The notes under the pieces are model-generated. The model saw nothing but the letters and a program-made list of their open reading frames with translations, did not search any database and was not told where the DNA came from. From the NCBI RefSeq assembly GCF_946481715.1, contig NZ_CAMLOV010000151.1:1-13894 (forward strand): a DNA stretch of 13,894 nt. Direction: 5' to 3'. Positions 1 to 6,024 of this stretch are shown one piece after another (the first letter of the stretch is position 1; each line of letters opens with the position of its first letter). The stretch is from an uncultured Mucilaginibacter sp. (GTDB lineage Bacteria > Bacteroidota > Bacteroidia > Sphingobacteriales > Sphingobacteriaceae). A program made the translations under genes and the position numbers.

Positions 1-563
1 ATGATACGGTATTTCATCCTGGGCGAGTTCATAAATTTTTTCGCGTATTAATTCCAGGATTGGCGGGCCAACCGGGGCAATATAAAAGCGCGGCTGGTGC
101 TGTTTATGTTCAGGCTGGTAATGCCGTAAACCGGTACATGCTGCTCAAAATAATCTTTTTCCCCTACCTGGTATTTTACCGCTTGTTTGTAGAGTGGAAT
201 TTAGGGATAGAACTGCCCCGCAAACTTAGGGCAGGCAAAAACCTGGTTTTTTACCACGGGCAGGGGCTTGTAGTAAATTACGGCACCATCATTGGCAATA
301 ACTGCGTATTGCGCAACGGCGTAACCATAGGCCATAAAAAACTGGCAGACGGCAGCCATAGTAAATGCCCGCAAATTGGCAACAATGTGGATATAGGCCC
401 CAATGTTTGCATCATTGGCGATATAACTATTGGCGATAATGTAGTGATTGGCGCAGGTGCCGTAGTAGTAAAAAGTATACCGGCAAACAGTACCGCGGTG
501 GGCAACCCGGCACGCATACTGGAGAAGAAAATTGAGGGCACAGCCCAAACAAATGCTATTTAA
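1..563 (+). pseudogene. Serine O-acetyltransferase-like protein, N-terminal region disrupted
   Basis: The intact part, from ATG 138 to the stop at 561-563 (141 residues), is a left-handed beta-helix acetyltransferase: a hydrophobic lead-in, FYRLFVEWNLGIELP, the FYHGQGLVV block, then hexapeptide repeats (IIGNNC, TIGDNV, VIGAGA) and the closing VGNPARIL. This is the pattern of serine acetyltransferases found in capsule and exopolysaccharide loci. The expected N-terminal helix (FQDWRANRGN followed by IKARLVLFMFRLVMP) is present but in a different frame, starting about 52 and ending at TAA 127-129. One missing base near 126 would join it to VNRYMLLK. In that upstream frame there is also a TAA at 49-51, with an ATG at base 1. 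Either the gene is decaying, or the read has errors, or a shortened protein starts at 138. The gene may begin before the window. It overlaps the next gene by one base. Confidence 0.7.
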
Positions 564-1309
564 TGGACAATAATTTAACCGATAGGGCTTTTTGGAAATC
601 GTTTTGGGAATCGAGGATAGGGCTGATATTTAAACTGAAGCCCAATTACGTTTTCGGCGATATTTTGGGTAAGCTCATTGTCGAAAAGGACGCCAAAACT
701 GCTATAGAGCTCGGTGGTTTCCCCGGCTATTACGCCATCTATCTCAAAAAATATAAAGGCTTAAAAACCACCCTGCTGGATTATTTTATACACCCGGAGT
801 TGGTGAACCAATTGCTTGAGGTAAATGATTTAAAGGAAGGCGACATCGGCATCATTGAAGCCGACCTGTTTACTTATCAGCCGGTAGAGAAATACGATAT
901 GGTACTTTCTTTTGGTTTGATAGAACATTTTAACGATACCAAATTCATCATTGGCGAGCACCTTAAGTTTTTAAAACCCGGGGGCACGCTGTTTATCACC
1001 CTGCCAAATTTTAAAAGCGTAAACGGCTGGGTACAGCGCAGTTTTGATAAAGAGAACTACGATAAACACAACATCAGCAGTATGGACCTTGCCCTGCTGA
1101 AAAGCAGTTGCGAAGCTTTGGGCTTGAAAAATGTGGAGGCCTATTACCATGGCCGTTTCTCGGTTTGGCTGGAGAATAAATCTGAACAAACCGCTATTGC
1201 TAAGTTGCTGATGAAGGCCATTTGGGTAGCGGGTAAAGTGTTTACCAAGATCATCCCGGTAGAGAGTAAGGCTTTATCGCCTTATATTGTGGTGAAGGGG
1301 ACGATGTAA
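563..1309 (+). CDS. Class I SAM-dependent methyltransferase
   Basis: A 248-residue Rossmann-fold methyltransferase. Residues 49-55 (ELGGFPG) form the SAM-binding glycine loop, D73 is at the end of strand 2 where the ribose hydroxyls are usually bound, D101 is in an EADLF segment typical of the adenine contact, residues 112-123 (DMVLSFGLIEHF) are motif IV, and LKPGGTLFITLPN at 137-149 is the post-motif strand. There is no signal peptide, so it is cytosolic. The start ATG lies inside the stop of the acetyltransferase (TAATG), which points to translational coupling and a shared operon. The position behind a polysaccharide-type acetyltransferase suggests a sugar or glycan-precursor substrate, but the sequence does not identify the substrate. 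Confidence is high for the fold and low for the role. Confidence 0.85.
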   Translation: MDNNLTDRAFWKSFWESRIGLIFKLKPNYVFGDILGKLIVEKDAKTAIELGGFPGYYAIYLKKYKGLKTTLLDYFIHPELVNQLLEVNDLKEGDIGIIEADLFTYQPVEKYDMVLSFGLIEHFNDTKFIIGEHLKFLKPGGTLFITLPNFKSVNGWVQRSFDKENYDKHNISSMDLALLKSSCEALGLKNVEAYYHGRFSVWLENKSEQTAIAKLLMKAIWVAGKVFTKIIPVESKALSPYIVVKGTM

Positions 1310-1323
1310 TTAGCCTTTAATCC

Positions 1324-1453
1324 TCATGTCATCTCGAGGGAAGCGCAGCGACGAGAGATCTTGTTAGATATGGAAAGTAACAGGCTTTGCATAACCGCTT
1401 TGCTTAGTCGCCTTGCACATCTAACAAGATTTCTCCCTCGTACCTCGGTTCGA
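1324..1453. repeat. Long REP-like palindrome, right arm interrupted by the IS110 element
   Basis: The left arm (1324-1372, containing TGTCATCTCGAGGGAAGC and GAGATCTTGTTAGAT) is mirrored by a right arm (1416-1453, containing ATCTAACAAGATTTCTCCC and CCTCGGTTCGA). The missing end of the right arm, AATGACATCA, lies at 2761-2770 on the far side of the IS. Joining 1453 to 2761 restores an imperfect inverted repeat of about 140 bp with a 43-base centre. Transcribed, it would give a long hairpin just after the methyltransferase gene. Arms of this kind (GTCATTTCGA...CTTGTTAGAT) recur between genes in Sphingobacteriaceae, to my knowledge. Confidence 0.8.
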
Positions 1454-1463
1454 TTTCTATGAT

Positions 1464-2471
1464 TTAAGCAAGTACTTTTTGATAATTTTTTTCATAAGAC
1501 CTGTTTTGGTTAACGCAAGCAAATACGCGTAAGATAAGTTTGTTCCTGACGGCGTTTATAACGCTCATTTTATTCTTTTTTTCCTGATTTACTTTTCGTT
1601 CATAGAATAGTTTTAATTCCTGGTTATGCTGAATAGCTACGATTGCTGATAAATGCAGCAGTGTTTTAACCTTCTTATTGGCAATATGCGATACGCGCGC
1701 TTTCTTAACCACCTTGCCGGAATCGTCTTTAAATGGGGCAACGCCAGAGTAAGCGGCAAACTTTTTAGGGTTGCTTATGTCTTTAAATTCGTTAGTTGCA
1801 ATAATTATTTGTGTGGCTGTTACTTTGCCAATGCCGCTCACTGATGTAGCAAGGCTAAATAAGCGTTTAAGCTCTTCATCTTCATTTATTGCCTTTAGCA
1901 TTGTTTGGTCAATTTTTTTTATATCTGCGTCAATCGCTTTTATTGTATAGCTGCATGCCTGTATGCTTTGCCTGGCAACATCTTTCGTGCTAAACGCCAA
2001 GTGCTCTTTAAGAGGCACCGACAATGCTTTTTTTGCTTCAATCAAACGGGACCGGGTGGAGGAAAGGTGCGCCAACTGCTGTACAACATCCCGTTTAGGT
2101 GCCCAAAGGCGCAGGGTTTCCCTGTTTTTATAAGCGTAAGAAGCAATACGCTTAGCGTCTACCATGTCATTCTTGCCCCGTATAGTACCTAACGAGTTCC
2201 TGATCTGTGCCGCGGGCTCCAAACAAATACTTGCCTTTTTCCTATGCAGGTAAACTAATAAATGATTGTTATAAATACCGGTGTACTCCATGCAGAAAAG
2301 CGACTTGCCCGGCTTGACGCCGTTAACTTTATTTATTTCTTTAATAAAAGTGGCAATTGCTTCCGGCTGGTTGGCTACTTTCCGGTGAAATAATAATTGC
2401 GGGCCTTGCTGGACAGCAAAGTCCAAGGTGTTTTTTGACACATCAACACCAATAAAAAACTCAAATTCCAT
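1464..2471 (-). CDS. IS110-family transposase (DEDD recombinase)
   Basis: A 335-residue recombinase. The N-terminal RuvC-like domain carries the DEDD set: D10 (IGVDVSK), E62 (FCMEYTG), D102 and D105 (KNDMVDAKR). The C-terminal Transposase_20 domain has VSGIGKVTAT (211-220) and the conserved serine S242 in AAYSGVAPF, matching the nucleophile position in characterised members such as IS621. A helical linker lies at about 125-205. The start ATG at 2471 has AAAGG a few bases upstream, one of the better ribosome-binding sites in this window. The family acts as an RNA-guided recombinase that joins a circular donor to a target through a bridge RNA. Length and motifs indicate a full, undamaged protein. 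Confidence 0.95.
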   Translation of the reverse strand: MEFEFFIGVDVSKNTLDFAVQQGPQLLFHRKVANQPEAIATFIKEINKVNGVKPGKSLFCMEYTGIYNNHLLVYLHRKKASICLEPAAQIRNSLGTIRGKNDMVDAKRIASYAYKNRETLRLWAPKRDVVQQLAHLSSTRSRLIEAKKALSVPLKEHLAFSTKDVARQSIQACSYTIKAIDADIKKIDQTMLKAINEDEELKRLFSLATSVSGIGKVTATQIIIATNEFKDISNPKKFAAYSGVAPFKDDSGKVVKKARVSHIANKKVKTLLHLSAIVAIQHNQELKLFYERKVNQEKKNKMSVINAVRNKLILRVFACVNQNRSYEKNYQKVLA

Positions 2472-2508
2472 ACCTTTACACTGTTTATGTTAATTAAACA
2501 GTTAACAC

Positions 2509-2749
2509 GTTTTAAACACCATCAATTCCTTACTAATGAGCCTCGTAAACTCTAATTTCTATTTGATGCCACAGTTTAAAACAAGCGGTAAAGGAGTAAA
2601 TCGAACCATAGGCCTCGAAGCCTGGAAATGACAATAATGCGCCTTTACCGCTGTTAACTTTATCCACAAAATTCGAGGTTATTAACAAAGAAAAAGAAGC
2701 AAAAAGAAAGCTTCAACAATAATAATAACCTATACAATTTGTTGAAGCT
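2509..2749 (-). ncRNA. Predicted IS110 bridge RNA
   Basis: Reading the minus strand, three structures occur in the order known for IS110 bridge RNAs. First is a 5' hairpin with perfect 11-bp arms (2739-2749 and 2709-2719). Second is a target loop closed by an 11-bp stem (2642-2652 with 2584-2594) around a small AGGC/GCCT hairpin (2610-2623); the two internal strands hold TGTCATTTC and GGTTCGA, which match the two target flanks including the core dinucleotide (9 and 7 bases). Third is a donor loop closed by a 9-bp stem (2574-2582 with 2509-2517) plus a 6-bp stem (2563-2568 with 2520-2525), whose internal strands hold ATAGAAAT (8 bases matching the transposase-distal IS end) and AAGGA (5 bases matching the other end). 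The exact 5' and 3' termini are estimates. A further 7-bp hairpin (2481-2501) lies between it and the transposase start. Confidence 0.8.
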
Positions 2750-2787
2750 AATCTAAAGGAAATGACATCACGGTAAAATCTGTGAAC

Positions 2788-2815
2788 AAAAAAGCCCCGC
2801 AATTTCTTGCAGGGC
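2788..2815 (-). terminator. Rho-independent terminator of ilvE
   Basis: On the minus strand a stem GCCCTGCAA / TTGCGGGGC (one mismatch, arms 2807-2815 and 2794-2802) is followed directly by a run of six T. It starts 25 bases after the ilvE stop codon, so it serves that gene. Confidence 0.85.
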
Positions 2816-2840
2816 CTCATATCTAAAATAACCTTTTTAA

Positions 2841-3905
2841 TTACACAACGTAATTCCAGCCGTGGGTATCGGGTACAGTGCCATATTTAATAGCATCAAG
2901 CGTAGACAGCACACGTTTAGAAAATTCGCGTGTGGATGGATCGCTTAGCTGATACTCTTCGCCATTATAGCTGATAGAACCTACTGCGGCAATGGTAGCG
3001 GCAGTACCTGCACCAAAAGCATCGGTCAATTTGCCGTTTTTGGCACCTTCAATTATCTCGGCAACCGACACCTTGCGTTCTTCAACAGGTATACCCCATT
3101 CTTTAGCCAAGGCAATTACCGTATCGCGGGTTACGCCATCCAGTATCGTATCTTTTGCTTCGGCGGTTATCAGTTTACCATCAAGCAGGAACATCGCGTT
3201 AGCGGCGCCCATTTCTTCTACATAGGCGTGCTCCTTAGCATCGGTCCATATCAACTGGTCGAAGCCTTCTTCGGTAGCTTTGCGGGCAGGCAGCATAGCC
3301 GAGCCGTAGTTGCCCGCAGCTTTTGCAAATCCCATACCACCCTCGGCAGCGCGGGTGTATTTAGTTTCTATTTTAACCCGCATCACTTTTGCAAAGTATG
3401 GGCCAACCGGGCCAATAAGCACAACAAATTTATAAGTGGCCGATGGCGTTACCCCCAGGTAAGGGTCGGTAGCGAACATGAACGGCCTGATGTACAGGGC
3501 GTGGTTTTCTTTTGAAGGCACCCACTCGCGGTCGATATCAACCACGGCAGCAATGCTTTGGATAAAAAGTTCCTCGGGCAGGGTAGGCATGCAAAGGCGC
3601 TCGGCAGATTTATTAAACCTGATTGCGTTTTTGTCCGGGCGGAAAATAGTGACCGTACCATCAGCATGTTTATAAGCTTTTATGCCTTCAAAAAATGCCT
3701 GCCCATAGTGCAGGGCAGAAATAGAAGGGTGCATAGCAATTGGGCCGTAAGGGACGATCTCAAAGTTCTTCCACTCGCCATCGGCGTAGTCGGCCACAAG
3801 CATGTGGTCGGAAAATGTGCGGCCAAATACCAGGTTGTTAAAATCTGTTTCCTGTAAGCGGGAATGCGCTGTTTTGCTGAGTTTTATGTCCAAAGTCTCG
3901 GTCAT
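2841..3905 (-). CDS. ilvE: Branched-chain amino acid aminotransferase
   Basis: A 354-residue PLP enzyme of fold type IV that interconverts leucine, isoleucine and valine with their 2-keto acids, using glutamate/2-oxoglutarate. The family signature is clear: GQAFFEGIKAY near 68-78, FRPDKNAIRFNKSAERLCMP near 88-107, YIRPFMFA at 138-145, the PLP lysine K195 in MGFAKAAGNYG, and EEMGAANAMFLL further on (the usual E-x-G-x-x-N substrate and cofactor region). Its length fits the class that includes mammalian BCAT and many Bacteroidota IlvE proteins rather than the ~310-residue E. coli type. It is a single-gene unit with its own terminator and a divergent gene 104 bases upstream. Cytosolic. Confidence 0.95.
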   Translation of the reverse strand: MTETLDIKLSKTAHSRLQETDFNNLVFGRTFSDHMLVADYADGEWKNFEIVPYGPIAMHPSISALHYGQAFFEGIKAYKHADGTVTIFRPDKNAIRFNKSAERLCMPTLPEELFIQSIAAVVDIDREWVPSKENHALYIRPFMFATDPYLGVTPSATYKFVVLIGPVGPYFAKVMRVKIETKYTRAAEGGMGFAKAAGNYGSAMLPARKATEEGFDQLIWTDAKEHAYVEEMGAANAMFLLDGKLITAEAKDTILDGVTRDTVIALAKEWGIPVEERKVSVAEIIEGAKNGKLTDAFGAGTAATIAAVGSISYNGEEYQLSDPSTREFSKRVLSTLDAIKYGTVPDTHGWNYVV

Positions 3906-3970
3906 GGCAGTACGTATTAATCGAAAAATGGCAAGTTAAAAAAAATTCGCTTCATTTTTCATTATTTTAA

Positions 3971-3992
3971 CTACTATAAGCTATATTAGTAG
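3971..3992. promoter_or_regulatory. Imperfect 22-bp palindrome in the divergent ilvE promoter region
   Basis: CTACTA at 3971-3976 is mirrored by TAGTAG at 3987-3992 around an AT-rich centre with partial symmetry. It lies between divergent starts (ilvE at 3905 and a membrane protein at 4010), where an operator could act on either gene. No regulator is identified, and AT-rich chance symmetry is possible. Confidence 0.25.
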
Positions 3993-4009
3993 GCTTAATC
4001 CTAAATTAA

Positions 4010-4468
4010 ATGTCGAAGTACGAATTGACCACCGAGGGCCGCACCAAATTAAAAAAGGTGTGGACTGTTACCATATTGGGCGCTTACGCTGCTATAATTG
4101 GTATTTTTGCTTATAACCTGCTTTACCGCAGTGGCGATATAACCAATATTTCCATTTTTGCTATCATCACCGTATTACTGATAACGGGATTTTTTTACGG
4201 CCGGAGAAAATATTTTTCGGGAGTGGATAGTACCAAACTAATGGTTGACGACGACAAAATTACCCTGCATGGTTTAAACCAGCCGGATGTTGCCATCGCT
4301 TTTGATAACATTAGCCAGGTGAAAGCCGCCAGGAAAGGCATCTACCTTATCAATAAATTCCCTTCAAAAAAATCCTTGTTTGTGATGGATAAATTTGAAG
4401 GTTTTGATGAGATAAAAAAACTGATAGCCGACAGGATGAAAGAATTCAGCATGCTAACGGCAAGCTAA
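4010..4468 (+). CDS. Small membrane protein of unknown function, PH-like C-terminal domain
   Basis: 152 residues. The N-terminus is basic and cytoplasmic, followed by two hydrophobic segments (about 17-38 and 47-63) separated by a short SGDITN loop, then RRK on the cytoplasmic side. The remaining part (about 72-148), with VDDDKITLHG, IAFDNISQVKAARKGIYLI and a final amphipathic helix EGFDEIKKLIADRM, has the strand-rich then helical arrangement seen in bacterial PH-like domains of small membrane proteins. That fold assignment is inference from the pattern, not from catalytic motifs. It is a single-gene unit divergent from ilvE and ends at the shared hairpin at 4491-4512. No function can be assigned. 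Confidence 0.75.
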   Translation: MSKYELTTEGRTKLKKVWTVTILGAYAAIIGIFAYNLLYRSGDITNISIFAIITVLLITGFFYGRRKYFSGVDSTKLMVDDDKITLHGLNQPDVAIAFDNISQVKAARKGIYLINKFPSKKSLFVMDKFEGFDEIKKLIADRMKEFSMLTAS

Positions 4469-4479
4469 AAATGTAATTG

Positions 4480-4512
4480 ACAAAATAAACAGGAGCAGCA
4501 CGCCCTGCTCCT
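4480..4512. terminator. Probable bidirectional terminator hairpin
   Basis: AGGAGCAG (4491-4498) pairs perfectly with CTGCTCCT (4505-4512) around a 6-base loop. In the minus direction it is followed by the T-rich stretch GTTTATTTTGTC, which fits termination of the small minus-strand gene ending at 4517. In the plus direction it follows the stop at 4468, with only a weak T-rich tail. Confidence 0.6.
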
Positions 4513-4516
4513 GCGT

Positions 4517-4636
4517 TTATGGCGAGTGCAGTTCCCACGGCAAATTGTTCGCCGGTTTTAATCCAACTTCCAGCCTAATTATGCAATTCCTTTGCAGCTC
4601 ATAACCCCGTTTTTTACGGTTTTGGGATCTAGCCAT
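4517..4636 (-). CDS. Candidate small basic peptide (39 residues)
   Basis: An ATG at 4636 opens a 39-codon frame that starts MARSQNRKKRGYELQRN and ends WELHSP before TAA. The first 17 residues hold five arginine or lysine residues; the rest is uncharged to mildly acidic. Support is positional: the frame begins just after the left end of the 10-bp repeat element and stops 5 bases before a hairpin with a T-rich tail in the right direction, which makes a compact transcription unit. There is no strong ribosome-binding site. I do not recognise a family. It could also be a chance frame in an intergenic stretch. Confidence 0.4.
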   Translation of the reverse strand: MARSQNRKKRGYELQRNCIIRLEVGLKPANNLPWELHSP

Positions 4637-4662
4637 ATTTACCCGTTTTAATCAAAGAAAAG

Positions 4663-4860
4663 CACCGAAAAACCGCAGAAAAACACAGATTTTCGCAAAC
4701 CGCCTTTTACTGTACGAAACTGTGCGAAACTGTACGAAACTGTACGAAGTTGTACGAAACTGTACGAGGTTGTACGAAATCGTCCAGGTTGTACGAAATT
4801 GTACGAACTGTGCGAATCGTACAATTTCGTACAATGATATAGGCCTTCATGAGGTTTACA
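4663..4860 (+). repeat. Dispersed element with 10-bp tandem array, copy A
   Basis: A left flank (CACCGAAAAACC, CAGAAAAACACAGATTTT, 4663-4694) leads into an array at about 4711-4817 of eleven units close to TGTACGAAAC; most are exactly 10 bp and a few are 9 bp. The array ends with a unit in inverted orientation (ATTTCGTACA, 4824-4833), then a right flank ending AGGTTTACA at 4860. The same four parts in the same order occur at 9392-9562 on the other strand. The 10-bp spacing puts each unit on about the same face of the helix. Ten is not a multiple of three, so all three forward frames encode the same decapeptide motif (roughly NCTKLYEVVR). Open frames through it are therefore not evidence of a gene. 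It lies between two minus-strand genes. Confidence 0.85.
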
Positions 4861-4879
4861 ATGCCGGGCGGTTGTTGAT

Positions 4880-5833
4880 TTATAACCCGCTCACTACCTT
4901 TTCTACCCAGCCTTTACCCCAGTTTTCCAATTCCTCTGCCGACCACAATGAAGGGTAAAACACCCGTTTTTGAAAACGTGGAGGCAGGTATTTTTGCCAG
5001 TTGGTGCCACCGGTGGCCTTTATTTCTTCGGGTTCGCGGTGCAGGTAGCGCACGGCAGATTTATAGTGCGATAGCGGCCAATTTACGTTTACATTGATAT
5101 CCAACTGCCTCAATTGTTCGGCTAATGCGGTTGTGTTTTCGCCGTTGCCCGTCAGTTGTTTGTATAGGGTATAAAAGTTGGTATTGGTAACGCTTTTGCC
5201 AAGCTCTATAAACGTTTTGGCGTATTTCTTTTCGAACTGCTTGAGGGTGAGCGTTTTTTTGCCGGTAGATAATTCCGTAGCGCCGAATTTCCAATAGATG
5301 TATTCGAATTGTTCTTCGATAGTTCCGCTGCGCAATCCATCGCGCTGGTCTTTGGCTACCAGGTTGATGAAATCCGTAGCAAAGATCTCAATCATCCGGT
5401 ATTGCCCGCTTTGGAAACCGCTGGCAGGCAGCAACGACATCCTGAATTGCAGGAACTGCTCCTTCTCCATCCCATCCACCATGATCTCGAAGGAATTGGT
5501 GAGAGCCTCAAAATAGCGGTTAATACGCTGCACCCTTGCTGTAAAAAATTTGGCAGATAAAGGCTGTGCAGCGGCAATTTGTTTACACTCGTGCAGGCTT
5601 AGCTTAAAGTACAGCTCCGTTATCTGGTGGTACATGATGAATATCTCTTCATCAGGGAACGGTGTTTTAGGGCTCTGCAGGCTTAGTAAAGTATCCAGGT
5701 GGATATAATCCCAATAGGTTAAAAAATCGGCATGCAGCAAGCCATCCAGATAGCTGCTCATATCCTGCCCCATCGCCTCGTACTTTTCCTGCAACAGGGT
5801 TAATTTATTTTCTATTTCGGGAGAGATGCTCAT
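4880..5833 (-). CDS. kynA: Tryptophan 2,3-dioxygenase
   Basis: A 317-residue heme enzyme that opens the indole ring of L-tryptophan to N-formylkynurenine, the first step of the kynurenine pathway. Visible family features are YWDYIHLDTLLSLQ (40-53), FIMYHQITELYFKL (65-78, with H69 at the distal-pocket position), FRMSLLPASGFQSGQYRMIEI (130-150, with the substrate-carboxylate arginine), LSHYKSAVRYL (255-264, H256 the likely proximal heme ligand) and the TGGT loop at 274-277. I chose the ATG at 5833 because the family normally starts just before this region. A longer frame to 5998 would run back through the riboswitch on the other strand and has no family similarity. TATCTTTG at 5846-5839 (minus) matches the -7 consensus but would give an almost leaderless mRNA, and no -33 box is visible. 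No other kyn gene is in the window. Confidence 0.93.
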   Translation of the reverse strand: MSISPEIENKLTLLQEKYEAMGQDMSSYLDGLLHADFLTYWDYIHLDTLLSLQSPKTPFPDEEIFIMYHQITELYFKLSLHECKQIAAAQPLSAKFFTARVQRINRYFEALTNSFEIMVDGMEKEQFLQFRMSLLPASGFQSGQYRMIEIFATDFINLVAKDQRDGLRSGTIEEQFEYIYWKFGATELSTGKKTLTLKQFEKKYAKTFIELGKSVTNTNFYTLYKQLTGNGENTTALAEQLRQLDINVNVNWPLSHYKSAVRYLHREPEEIKATGGTNWQKYLPPRFQKRVFYPSLWSAEELENWGKGWVEKVVSGL

Positions 5834-5928
5834 TGCTTCAAAGATAGGGAAGGATATTGGAATTTGGATTTCGTAATTGAAAGCGGAATCAAATCCCAAA
5901 TCGTAATTCCGACATCCGGAATAATTAA

Positions 5929-5936
5929 TATATTTG
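5929..5936 (+). promoter_or_regulatory. -7 promoter box for the fluoride riboswitch operon
   Basis: TATATTTG matches the Bacteroidota -7 consensus TAnnTTTG exactly. It would start transcription about 5-7 bases downstream, at the first base of the riboswitch aptamer. No convincing -33 box is seen. The same octamer precedes the M28 peptidase gene at 9674. Confidence 0.6.
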
Positions 5937-5942
5937 TAAGGT

Positions 5943-5996
5943 AAGGCAATGGTGTTCTGCCTATTTGAACCGCTGCAAAGCTGATGACGCCTACCC
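5943..5996 (+). promoter_or_regulatory. Fluoride riboswitch (crcB motif)
   Basis: The aptamer begins AAGGCAATGGTGTTCTGCC and ends AGCTGATGACGCCTACCC. It shows the crcB-motif features: a first stem GGCA (5945-5948) with TGCC (5958-5961), a loop GGTGT (5951-5955) able to pair with downstream ACGCC (5987-5991) as the pseudoknot, the GAACCGCT segment, a short GCU/AGC stem capped by a GCAA tetraloop (5972-5981), and the conserved GCTGATG...CCTAC block. It lies 29 bases before the start of a CLC transporter gene and immediately after a -7 box. The class binds a fluoride ion through magnesium and turns on fluoride-resistance genes. Confidence 0.9.
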
Positions 5997-6014
5997 AAAT
6001 AAATCGTTTATTTG
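5996..6014 (+). promoter_or_regulatory. Hairpin at the riboswitch expression platform
   Basis: CAAATAAA (5996-6003) pairs perfectly with TTTATTTG (6007-6014) across a TCG loop. It starts at the last base of the aptamer and ends 10 bases before the ATG at 6025, covering the ribosome-landing region. There is no GC-rich stem with a T run, so control of translation initiation seems more likely than termination. Confidence 0.5.
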
Positions 6015-6024
6015 CATGTAGGTT

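Larger units (their letters stand above)
1454..2760 (-). mobile_element. Complete IS110-family insertion sequence
   Basis: About 1.3 kb with a single transposase gene, a very short 3' end (about 10 bases) and a roughly 290-base 5' non-coding end, as in the IS110 group proper. There are no terminal inverted repeats. The dinucleotide GA is present at both junctions (1452-1453 and 2759-2760), and removing the element with one GA restores the host palindrome, so both ends can be fixed to the base. The transposase is intact and its key residues are all present, so the copy may be active. The 5' end carries the predicted bridge RNA. Confidence 0.88.

Noticed and set aside
2624..2633. The IS end placed at 2624, because GGAAATGACA there resembles the host flank.
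   Set aside because: The sequence lies inside the target loop of the predicted bridge RNA and is the guide. The true flank is the second copy at 2758-2767, which is the one that restores the palindrome.
4711..4833. A CRISPR array.
   Set aside because: The 10-bp units are head to tail with no spacers, and no cas genes are nearby.
4722..4958. A 78-codon open frame on the plus strand.
   Set aside because: It consists of the repeat array and then antisense of the dioxygenase gene. The repeating decapeptide follows from the 10-bp period.
5834..5998. A 55-codon upstream extension of tryptophan 2,3-dioxygenase.
   Set aside because: It runs antisense through the fluoride riboswitch and its promoter box and has no family similarity. 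The ATG at 5833 is the expected start.
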